Below, one piece after another: positions 1 through 5,345 of a stretch of 5,345 nt of DNA (positions are counted from its first letter, which is position 1; each line of letters starts with the position of its first letter). The notes under the pieces were generated by a model. It was given only the letters and a program-made list of their open reading frames with translations. It was not told where the DNA came from and did no database searches. Source of the stretch: Clostridia bacterium (lineage in GTDB: Bacteria > Bacillota > Clostridia > Christensenellales > QALW01); NCBI GenBank assembly GCA_017964345.1, contig JAGCSD010000024.1, positions 1-5,345 on the forward strand. Reading direction: 5' to 3'. The position numbers were made by a program, and so were the translations under genes.

Positions 1-49
1 AAATATCCCGGTATGCGTTTCAGGTGTATCCCGGGATATTTTTATAAGT
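1..49 (+). terminator. Probable intrinsic terminator of an upstream gene
   Basis: Positions 1-11 and 31-41 form a perfect 11-bp inverted repeat (AAATATCCCGG / CCGGGATATTT) with a 19-nt loop. A short T run at 39-43 overlaps the distal stem and is followed by an A+T-rich stretch. This fits a Rho-independent terminator for a plus-strand gene outside the window, and the A-rich left arm could also let it act on the other strand. The T tract is short and the loop long, so efficiency is uncertain. The left arm begins at base 1 and may extend beyond the window. Confidence 0.55.
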
Positions 50-54
50 ATTGC

Positions 55-83
55 TTGCATTTGTGAAGAAAGTGTGTTATAAT
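55..83 (+). promoter_or_regulatory. Sigma-A-type promoter for the diguanylate cyclase gene
   Basis: TTGCAT (55-60) and a consensus TATAAT (78-83) are separated by 17 bp, and a TGT directly before the -10 box gives an extended -10. Transcription would start near 90, leaving a leader of about 120 nt before the ATG at 211. A second TATAAT at 110-115 has only a poor TTGTAG at a 19-bp distance and is less likely. The leader (90-210) is A+T-rich at first. I could not match it to a known riboswitch, including the c-di-GMP (GEMM) types. Confidence 0.75.
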
Positions 84-210
84 ATTGTAGAATTTATTTA
101 CAATGAGCGTATAATATACAATATAACGAGAAAAACCGGTATCTCATCGCGCCTAAAGTTAAAAAGCGTTTACGGTGCCGAGAGTTTGGTACGGTTTGAG
201 AAAGAGTAGT

Positions 211-1566
211 ATGAAGCACAAAAAAACAAACAATCCAGTGACTTTTTATACCGCCGTTCTGTGTGTTTTTTTATTGGTGGGCAATATGGTGTTGGGGCTG
301 TTTCTTGTCATCCGCGCGCGTGATGCGTTGATGACGCAGATCAAAGGACGTATGATGGACGTGGCACAAATCGCCGCCGACACGCTTGATGGAGATACGC
401 TCGGTGCGGTGACGGCTCCGAATACGGATGAATATCGGGGAATTGCCCGTTCGCTTTCGCACATCCAGATGTTGTTTCAAAAAAACATCGACTTAAAATA
501 CATTTATGCTATCCGCGATATGGGCAACGGAGAGTTTTCATTTACCGTTGACCCCGACCCGAACGATCCGGGACAGTTCGGGGAAGCCATCGCCTATACT
601 GAAGCGCTTTATGCCGCCAGTTGCGGTACGCCGGATGCGGATTTAATACCTGTGGAAGATCGCTGGGGTCGCTATTACAGTGCGTATTGTCCCGTTTTCG
701 ATTCCGTGGGAAACATTGCAGGTATCGTGGGTGTGGATTTTGACGCTCAATGGATTGAAAATCAGCTTTTGCAGTTCAGCGTGATTATTTTGATCGCCAG
801 CACGGTTTCTCTGCTGATCTGTTTTTTGATGGCCTTTTTAATCAATAACCGTTTGCGCAGACGATTTAATCTGCTTTACGGTGATCTTTCCACTCTGTCT
901 GACGACGTGGAAACACTGGTCACCGATATGACCGGCGATTCTGCGCGTGAAGTCGCCGAACAACAGGGTGAATTCACGAAAGAGGACACTGCCGGCGACG
1001 ATATTGACGCGGTCGGGCAGGAAATCCATCATATGCACTTGAAAATCAAGCAGTACGTTTCTTTTATGCAAAAACAGGCATATACGGATAGCATGACCGG
1101 TGTGCAGAGCAAAACAGCATATTTAGAGGTGGTGCGCCGGCTAGATGAAGAGATTGGGGAAGGCACCGCCGCCTTTGCAATTGCTGTTTTTGATGTCAAC
1201 GGGCTTAAGACGATCAACGATAATTACGGACACGTAAACGGCGATCGGGTCATTACGGACACAGCGATGATGATTCGCGCAGTGTTCGGGGCGGATCATG
1301 TTTTCCGCATCGGCGGCGATGAATTTATCGCGGTGTTGGAACAGACGCCCGCAGAGGATGTCCTTGATGCGTTTGCGCGATTGGACCAAACCGCCGACTC
1401 GTTTAATAAAAAGGAGCGGAACTATCCGATGTACCTTTCCTTTTCTAAGGGATTTGCCGTCTATCTGCCCGGTATAGATCGGGAATACCGGGAAGTGTTC
1501 AAGCGTGCCGATGAAGCGATGTATCGCGAAAAAAGCGATCACTATCGCAGACAGGAAGGACAATAA
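211..1566 (+). CDS. Membrane-bound Cache-GGDEF diguanylate cyclase
   Basis: Predicted diguanylate cyclase that makes cyclic di-GMP from two GTP in response to an extracellular signal. In the 451-aa protein, transmembrane helix 1 is about residues 13-34. An outside sensor of about 150 residues resembles single Cache domains (aromatic YIYAIR strand, WGRYYSAYCPVFD, then GNIAGIVGVDFD). Helix 2 is about 189-212, followed by a degenerate HAMP-like or helical linker and a GGDEF domain from about 288 to 449. Active-site residues are intact: metal-binding D328 (FDVNGLKTIND), GHVNGD, and GGDEF at 368-372. The product-inhibition I-site (RxxD) is degenerate, reading FGAD at 359-362 with the arginine missing. 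No EAL or HD-GYP domain is present. The ATG at 211 is preferred; an in-frame GTG at 175 would add 12 residues but lacks a ribosome binding site. The site before 211 (AAAGAG) is itself weak. The gene appears monocistronic. Confidence 0.9.
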   Translation: MKHKKTNNPVTFYTAVLCVFLLVGNMVLGLFLVIRARDALMTQIKGRMMDVAQIAADTLDGDTLGAVTAPNTDEYRGIARSLSHIQMLFQKNIDLKYIYAIRDMGNGEFSFTVDPDPNDPGQFGEAIAYTEALYAASCGTPDADLIPVEDRWGRYYSAYCPVFDSVGNIAGIVGVDFDAQWIENQLLQFSVIILIASTVSLLICFLMAFLINNRLRRRFNLLYGDLSTLSDDVETLVTDMTGDSAREVAEQQGEFTKEDTAGDDIDAVGQEIHHMHLKIKQYVSFMQKQAYTDSMTGVQSKTAYLEVVRRLDEEIGEGTAAFAIAVFDVNGLKTINDNYGHVNGDRVITDTAMMIRAVFGADHVFRIGGDEFIAVLEQTPAEDVLDAFARLDQTADSFNKKERNYPMYLSFSKGFAVYLPGIDREYREVFKRADEAMYREKSDHYRRQEGQ

Positions 1567-1603
1567 GATCCGTTTTTTAAGAACGTGTTTTCGTGGAAAA
1601 TGA

Positions 1604-1786
1604 ATTATACTATCAAGTGCGGCAGTAAAGAGCGGAATTGTTTGTCAGAAATATGAGCACGGTATCAAGAGAACCGCGAAGGAACTGCACGTTTATGAAT
1701 GTAAAGCCGGCATATTATCCACATACGGCACAAAAGAAGAGCAATTTAAGAAGAAACTATTGCCACCGCGGTATGTTCTGGGATAA
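1604..1786 (+). pseudogene. Uncertain helix-turn-helix-like relic
   Basis: An open frame without a start codon runs from the TGA at 1601 to the TAA at 1784. It encodes about 60 residues, including GIVCQKYEHGIKRTAKELHV and later GTKEEQFKKKLLPP. The segment GIKRTAKELHV resembles the recognition part of a helix-turn-helix found at the start of many transposases. In another frame just upstream, from GTG 1593, is ENELYYQVRQ followed by a stop, which could be the same ancestral gene before a frameshift. I do not recognise the family. It may equally be chance coding in spacer DNA. Confidence 0.22.
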
Positions 1787-1895
1787 AGAGATTTTTGGAG
1801 TATATAGATGAAAGATATCTGCGATCCACATGGAAGCTTTTCAACAATCGCTCTGTAAAGTATAAAGCAAACGATCTGCCAAACGGTCGAATTGT

Positions 1896-2210
1896 TCATC
1901 GGTTTGCGCACAAAACCGAGGCTGCACACTTTTTGTCTGTTTTTTTAATAGAATCCACAAGTATATCGGCAATTTGATTTTTTAAATCCGAGGTCTTTTG
2001 TTCTGTTTCGCACGAGAACTCTCTTGTAAAAAAGATGATGCCGGTGTATTTTTTTTCTTTCTTTTTTAGTAAATCCTCTTTACACAGCTTTTCCAAAGCG
2101 TCTTCCATATAAGGCAGTACAACGCCTATCTCAACGCTGATCTGCATTGCAGCCGGTTTGTCGTTATAGCAGGCAAACAGAATGTTTTCCGATATCTTAT
2201 CCTCGCAAAG
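1896..2210 (-). pseudogene. Fragment of a winged-helix regulator (sigma-factor-associated type)
   Basis: Reading leftward from about 2210, the frame encodes CEDKISENILFACYNDKPA, then a helix-turn-helix-like MQISVEIGVVLPYMEDALEK with LCKEDLLKKK, and a wing with KKYTGIIFFTREFSCE. A lysine-rich helix KNQIADILVDSIKK follows, with a stop at 1896. The pattern (ISxEIGVxLPYMEDxLxxL, then a Tyr-Thr-Ile-Ile-Phe wing) matches, from memory, a clostridial winged-helix domain often found behind sigma-70-like regions. The N-terminal part is absent: upstream the frame stays open to 2543 but reads antisense to the IS110 relic and to the next gene's promoter and start, so that extension is not real. The C-terminus also looks cut short near 1925. 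No minus-strand start with a ribosome binding site was seen. Best read as a gene remnant broken by insertion or deletion. Confidence 0.5.
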
Positions 2211-2218
2211 ATTATAGT

Positions 2219-2363
2219 ATGGAGTATACAGGCGGATATTACGAACCGATTGCAAACTATCTTCATAAAGCAGGCGTTTTTGTTTCCGTTGTAAACGCCA
2301 TTTTAGCCCACGATTATTCCGTGAACTCTGAAAACAGATAAAAAGGATGCAGCAAAGCTTGCT
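2219..2363 (+). pseudogene. Frameshifted IS110-family transposase fragment
   Basis: The frame from ATG 2219 encodes MEYTGGYYEPIANYLHKAG, then VFVSVVNAILAHDYSVNS, and stops at 2339. This is the hallmark central part of the IS110 DEDD (RuvC-like) nuclease domain, carrying the conserved Glu of the MExTGxYxEP motif. One frame over, starting at 2331, the sequence continues KTDKKDAAKLA, the conserved KTDxxDA motif that supplies the two Asp residues. Against the family pattern about four residues are lost between the halves, consistent with an 11-nt deletion that breaks the frame. The first catalytic Asp region, the C-terminal Ser domain, both element ends and any bridge RNA are absent. It is therefore a dead remnant. 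Its left edge abuts the minus-strand regulator fragment near 2210. Confidence 0.8.
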
Positions 2364-2447
2364 GTCGGGCTGTCCCAAAGTGAAATCCTTTCTTTCCGAT
2401 GCGTAAGAGCGCGCTTTCGGGGGCATTATGCCGCAAAAGAAAAAGCC

Positions 2448-2476
2448 TTGCGTATTTTGTCGTTTTCCTGTATAAT
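2448..2476 (+). promoter_or_regulatory. Sigma-A-type promoter for the glycosidase genes
   Basis: TTGCGT (2448-2453) and consensus TATAAT (2471-2476) are spaced by exactly 17 bp. Transcription would begin near 2483, giving a leader of about 30 nt that contains the strong ribosome binding site AGGGAGG (2497-2503), 8 nt before the ATG at 2512. No operator or catabolite-response box is clear. The absence of any terminator after 4971 suggests that this promoter also serves the gene at 5094. Confidence 0.75.
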
Positions 2477-2511
2477 ATAGTAAAACGATAACAAACAGGG
2501 AGGACACCGAT

Positions 2512-4971
2512 ATGAAAAAAGCTGTTTCTTCGCTCCTTTGCACGATGCTTCTCTTTGGCGCAGTGCCCGCGTTGTGCGTGATGCCGGTTTCCGGCGCGGC
2601 GACGGATTATCAGGCGGAGCTTTGGAATCCGGTTGAAATCAAGCTGACCAGCACCGTCCAGTATGCAAACGCCTATACCGACGCGGAGCTTGACGCCGTG
2701 TTTACCCACGAGGACGGTACAGTCATATCGCTTCCCGGATTCTGGGACGGCGGACAGAACTGGTGCGTTCGTTTTTCCCCGACCAAAACAGGCGTGTGGA
2801 CGTATAAAACCACCTGTTCCAACGCCGAAGACGCGGGACTGATCACGAGCGGCACGGTCAAGGCGGTGCCGTCCACCGGCACAAGCGCCACCGCGAAGCA
2901 CGGGTTTATTAAGATATCGGAGAATAAACGCTATTATGTGCATGACGACGGCACGCCGTTTTTGTGGCTGGGCGACACGTTCTGGCAGGCGCCTGAGAAT
3001 ATTCCGTATGACGAAAACAACTATCCTTACAGCGAAAATGACAGCGCTTTGAAGGAAATTGTGGATAACCGCGTTGCCAAAGGGTATACGGTGTTCCAAA
3101 CGTATTTCAACTGCAACGGCGGCAATCAGGGCGTGACCAGTTACTGGATAAGCAAAGGAAGAAAGATCCGCCCGGAAGTTTTCCGTGACCGTATCGACAA
3201 AATGTTTCAGTACGTCCACGAATCCGGCATGGTGATCGCGATGGGGTTTGGTCTGCATTCCGGCACGCCCACCTCGTTTAAGGAAGAATACCATTTGCGT
3301 TTCATCCGCTACTGCGTCGCGCGCTACGCCTGTTACAATATCGTGTGGATCACGGGACAGGAGATCACCAACATCGAACAAAGCGGGACGGCGGGCAAAA
3401 CCAATATGGACGTTTGGATCGGTACCGCCGAACTGACGGATCGCCTCGACGGGTACCGTCACCCGCAGGGCGCGCACATGTACCCGATGAACGCGACGGA
3501 CGAGCGCGCGCAGCGCTTGCACAACGCCGCGTGGCACGATTCGTGGTTTCTGCAGGGCGGGCACGGACAAGACGGAAAATGGGATTATTTACAAGGTAAA
3601 AGCTTTTACCGGAGTTATTATACGCTGTCCAAGGTGAAACCTATTATTGAAACGGAAGCCAATTATGAGGAGATCAACAGCGGCGTGTATACCGGCTACA
3701 ACGCGACGCGGACCAGCGCGTGGAAAGCGATGATGAGCGGCTGCGCCGGATATACCTACGGCGGTTCAGGCACATGGCTGTTCTGCTATTCCACCGCCGG
3801 GCGCACCCAGCACCTGGAATGGAGTTATGAACCGTGGTATATGTCGCTGAACAAGGCGGGTTCCTATGAAGTGGGCTATATGAAGCATTTCTTTGAGGTC
3901 CTGCCCGACTGGACAAAGCTCGTTCCCCGCTTTGACAACGCGCAATATGCCGATTTCGCGGCAAGCTCCGACAAATACATCGCCTCTACGGACGACGGAC
4001 ATACGGTTGTGTGCTGTTTCCTCAACCAGGATACCTCGACCGGCACCGTTTTGAAGCTGGCGGCGGGGCAGACGTATACCGCTTTGTGGTTCAATCCGCT
4101 GACGGGTAAATTCCTGCCGGCGGACGTGCAGGTCAGCGGCTCGACCGCCGTTTTGCCCCCAAAACCCAATCAGGAAGACTGGGCGTTGGTGCTGACCTGC
4201 GACGCCTTAAGCAAAACCTACACACTGGAAAGTCCGTTTGCGGACCTGTCCTCCCGCGGGAGCGCGGTGACGGGCGGCGCTGTGACGCCTAAAAGCGTAA
4301 CGGCGATTTGCGGGCTTACCTATAACAGCAAACAGCAATTGACCGACAACACCTCGTATCTTTATGATAATGACGCGTCCACCGTGTGGCGTCCGTTTGC
4401 AGACCGTACCAGCCATACGATCCTTTACGATCTGGGGACGGCGCAGAATCTGACGCATATCGTCATCGAGCCCCTGAAAGGCACCACGCTGCCGCGCTAT
4501 CGCGTGGAAGGATCGGGCGACGGCGTAAGCTGGACGATCATTGTCAATACGCGGTACCGCGAACCGCTCAAAAACGGGGACGCGATCAGCGAACCGCTTG
4601 ACGGCGCGTACCGTTACGTCAAGGTGCAGTTCCTGCCACCGGATGACGTGTCGGAGGACGCGGCGAAAGCGTCGGGATTTGAGTATGCTGTCACGATGAA
4701 CCGCTATTATTACCGCACGGCGATCACCGGGATCACGGTGTATTCCTCCGGTGAGGCGGAGATCGTTCCGACAGAATCTGTCGTGACGCCGGACGGAGCG
4801 GAAACGCCGACGGCGGACAACGCTGACGCCGTGCCGGGCAATACCGCCGCGCCGGACGCGCGGGAAAAGAAAAGCAACAACACGCTGCTGATCGTTTTGA
4901 TCGCCGCCGTGACGCTTGTCATCGCGGCTTGCGCGGCGGTGCTGATCTTGAAGCCGAAGAAGAAAAAATGA
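2512..4971 (+). CDS. Surface-anchored DUF5060/DUF4038 (GH140-like) glycoside hydrolase with F5/8C domain
   Basis: Predicted extracellular glycosidase, 819 aa. Signal peptide is residues 1-29 (cleavage near VSGA/A). A DUF5060 beta-sandwich spans about 36-117 (ELWNPVEI... GFWDGGQNW). The DUF4038 barrel (about 130-470) opens with the family motif GTPFLWLGDTFWQ. Likely catalytic acids are E284 in WITGQE (acid/base, end of strand 4) and E382 in PIIETEANYE (nucleophile). A collagen-binding-like beta domain follows (about 478-563), then an F5/8C module (about 590-746; LYDNDASTVWRP and YDLG), a Thr/Ala/Pro linker (747-790) and a C-terminal helix (791-813) ending KPKKKK. No LPXTG motif is present, so the protein is probably held by the membrane helix. 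DUF4038 includes the RG-II apiosidases (GH140), but the substrate here cannot be assigned; the family acid/base is usually Asp, here Glu. Base composition is G+C-richer than the flanking DNA. The ribosome binding site AGGGAGG (2497-2503) fixes the start. Confidence 0.88.
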   Translation: MKKAVSSLLCTMLLFGAVPALCVMPVSGAATDYQAELWNPVEIKLTSTVQYANAYTDAELDAVFTHEDGTVISLPGFWDGGQNWCVRFSPTKTGVWTYKTTCSNAEDAGLITSGTVKAVPSTGTSATAKHGFIKISENKRYYVHDDGTPFLWLGDTFWQAPENIPYDENNYPYSENDSALKEIVDNRVAKGYTVFQTYFNCNGGNQGVTSYWISKGRKIRPEVFRDRIDKMFQYVHESGMVIAMGFGLHSGTPTSFKEEYHLRFIRYCVARYACYNIVWITGQEITNIEQSGTAGKTNMDVWIGTAELTDRLDGYRHPQGAHMYPMNATDERAQRLHNAAWHDSWFLQGGHGQDGKWDYLQGKSFYRSYYTLSKVKPIIETEANYEEINSGVYTGYNATRTSAWKAMMSGCAGYTYGGSGTWLFCYSTAGRTQHLEWSYEPWYMSLNKAGSYEVGYMKHFFEVLPDWTKLVPRFDNAQYADFAASSDKYIASTDDGHTVVCCFLNQDTSTGTVLKLAAGQTYTALWFNPLTGKFLPADVQVSGSTAVLPPKPNQEDWALVLTCDALSKTYTLESPFADLSSRGSAVTGGAVTPKSVTAICGLTYNSKQQLTDNTSYLYDNDASTVWRPFADRTSHTILYDLGTAQNLTHIVIEPLKGTTLPRYRVEGSGDGVSWTIIVNTRYREPLKNGDAISEPLDGAYRYVKVQFLPPDDVSEDAAKASGFEYAVTMNRYYYRTAITGITVYSSGEAEIVPTESVVTPDGAETPTADNADAVPGNTAAPDAREKKSNNTLLIVLIAAVTLVIAACAAVLILKPKKKK
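2605..2763 (+). repeat. Paralogous repeat, copy 1 (DUF5060 start)
   Basis: This stretch, residues 32-84 of the first glycosidase-like gene, aligns without gaps to 5187-5345 at the same residue numbers of the second. By hand count 134 of 159 bases and 48 of 53 residues match. The last 39 bases (2725-2763) are identical to 5307-5345. It is a coding repeat from gene duplication, not a mobile element. Confidence 0.9.
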
Positions 4972-5019
4972 CCCGATTCGGCTCTGTAATATGCATGATG
5001 CCCAAACTGAGGAAAAACC

Positions 5020-5097
5020 ATGAAAATCGAGGTGAAAGCTATCCGTAGGCGTCACGCCGCGGTCCCCGTTTCTTCGATTAAGGAGGTACCCGAATGA
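5020..5097 (+). CDS. Small 25-aa ORF coupled to the downstream glycosidase gene
   Basis: The ATG at 5020 is preceded by a good Shine-Dalgarno GAGGA (5009-5013) at 6-nt spacing. The frame encodes MKIEVKAIRRRHAAVPVSSI followed by KEVPE and ends with TGA at 5095-5097, overlapping the ATG of the next gene (ATGA). The next gene's own site, AAGGAGGT (5080-5087), lies inside this frame. The arrangement fits a translated leader or small protein that couples or tunes translation of the downstream gene. The peptide is basic (KAIRRRH) and matches no family I know. It may be a chance frame; with only 25 codons, coding statistics cannot decide. Confidence 0.4.
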   Translation: MKIEVKAIRRRHAAVPVSSIKEVPE

Positions 5098-5345
5098 AAC
5101 GTATGTTTGCTTTGTTTCTTTGCTTTGCGTTTTTGGGCAGTATGCTGTCTGTAGGGGGCAGTGAGTCGGTCCTTGCGCAAAGTGCCGATTATGAGGCGGA
5201 ATTGTGGAATCCGGTTGAGATCCGTCTTGTCAGTACGGTCAACTATGACAACGCGTATACCGACGCGGAGCTGGACGCCGTTTTCACCCATGAGGACGGC
5301 ACGGTGATATCGCTTCCCGGATTCTGGGACGGCGGACAGAACTGG
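5094..5345 (+). CDS. Second DUF5060/DUF4038-type glycoside hydrolase, 3' truncated by window end
   Basis: The first 84 codons of a tandem paralogue are present. The ATG at 5094 follows an excellent ribosome binding site AAGGAGGT (5080-5087). A signal peptide covers about residues 1-28 (MKRMFALFLCFAFLGSMLSV, then GGSESVLAQS; cleavage probably after LAQS or SA). The mature start, DYEAELWNPVEIRLVSTVNY onward, is the DUF5060 domain and differs from the upstream protein at only 5 of 53 residues (Q/E, K/R, T/V, Q/N, A/D). The catalytic domain lies beyond the window, so activity is inferred from the paralogue. The spacer of 122 bp from the first gene shows neither a terminator nor a clear promoter, suggesting co-transcription. 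The frame is open at the window end and is cut by the window rather than by mutation as far as can be seen. Confidence 0.85.
   Translation, partial: MKRMFALFLCFAFLGSMLSVGGSESVLAQSADYEAELWNPVEIRLVSTVNYDNAYTDAELDAVFTHEDGTVISLPGFWDGGQNW
5187..5345 (+). repeat. Paralogous repeat, copy 2 (DUF5060 start)
   Basis: Counterpart of 2605-2763. Of the roughly 25 base differences, all fall in the first 120 bases and none in the final 39. Many are synonymous third-position changes. The window ends inside the identical block, so its full length is unknown. Confidence 0.9.

Larger units (their letters stand above)
1567..2447. other. Decayed intergenic region with gene relics
   Basis: About 880 bp lie between the diguanylate cyclase stop and the next promoter with no intact gene. 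Base composition is visibly more A+T-rich than the glycosidase gene to the right. Three relics are listed separately: an uncertain helix-turn-helix-like stretch (1604-1786, plus), a winged-helix regulator fragment (1896-2210, minus) and an IS110 transposase fragment (2219-2363, plus). Between 1787 and 1895 there is an open plus-strand frame continuing to 1977, but it has no ribosome binding site or recognisable motif and overlaps the minus-strand relic. Between 2364 and 2447 nothing recognisable is seen. No convincing terminator for the cyclase gene was found after 1566. Confidence 0.6.

Noticed and set aside
84..210. c-di-GMP riboswitch in the cyclase leader
   Set aside because: The conserved GEMM core elements are not present, and no matching helix arrangement could be traced by eye.
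1795..1977. Plus-strand 60-codon frame as a real small gene
   Set aside because: TTG start with no convincing ribosome binding site, and its 3' half is antisense to the better-supported winged-helix fragment. It is mentioned only as possible debris.
2211..2543. Extension of the minus-strand regulator frame up to 2543 as an intact 215-aa gene
   Set aside because: This part lies opposite the IS110 relic and the promoter and start of the next gene. Its residues do not resemble a sigma-factor or regulator N-terminus.
2314..3570. Long minus-strand open frame (418 codons) opposite the first glycosidase gene
   Set aside because: It is the antisense shadow of a G+C-rich coding sequence. It has an Arg/His/Val-rich composition, no domain motifs and no ribosome binding site, while the plus strand encodes clear domains.
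4840..4971. Sortase (LPXTG) anchor on the glycosidase
   Set aside because: The C-terminus has a hydrophobic helix and lysine tail, but no LPXTG-like motif precedes it.
4991..5023. Ten-codon frame ending in an ATGA overlap with the mini-ORF at 5020
   Set aside because: No ribosome binding site and too short to support; the overlap is probably chance.
4207..5055. Minus-strand open frame of 282 codons
   Set aside because: Antisense to the F5/8C, linker and anchor regions. Its biased Arg/His-rich composition has no recognisable motif.

Overview
The window reads as DNA from a Gram-positive, probably gut-type, member of the Clostridia. The evidence is the strong GGAGG-type ribosome binding sites, the consensus sigma-A promoters, the DUF5060/DUF4038 glycosidase with a C-terminal membrane anchor and lysine tail, and a Cache-GGDEF receptor typical of that group. 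This placement is inference; there is no rRNA or housekeeping gene to confirm it.

Layout. Positions 1-49 hold a hairpin that probably terminates a gene left of the window. A near-consensus promoter (55-83) follows, then a long A+T-rich leader and a membrane-bound diguanylate cyclase (211-1566). Positions 1567-2447 contain no intact gene and look like decayed DNA. On the minus strand lies a fragment of a winged-helix regulator (about 1896-2210). Abutting it on the plus strand is a frameshifted fragment of an IS110-family transposase (about 2219-2363). Before both lies a weak helix-turn-helix-like open stretch (1604-1786).

A second good promoter (2448-2476) drives a large secreted, membrane-anchored glycoside-hydrolase-like protein (2512-4971, 819 aa). 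Its order is signal peptide, DUF5060, DUF4038/apiosidase-like barrel, C-terminal beta domain, F5/8C (discoidin-like) module, Thr/Ala/Pro linker, transmembrane helix and lysine tail. After 122 bp with no visible terminator, a second protein of the same family starts at 5094 and runs off the window end. Its first 53 mature residues are about 90% identical to the first protein, while its signal peptide is unrelated. A 25-codon reading frame (5020-5097) with its own Shine-Dalgarno sequence ends in an ATGA overlap with this second gene, which suggests translational coupling.

How they work together. The two glycosidase-like genes appear to form an operon of tandem paralogues acting at the cell surface on a plant or host polysaccharide. 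The diguanylate cyclase is a separate unit with its own promoter, and nothing in the sequence ties its signal to the glycosidases. The most unusual items are the paralogue pair with an identical 39-bp block, the coupled mini-ORF, and the stacked gene relics between the two functional units.
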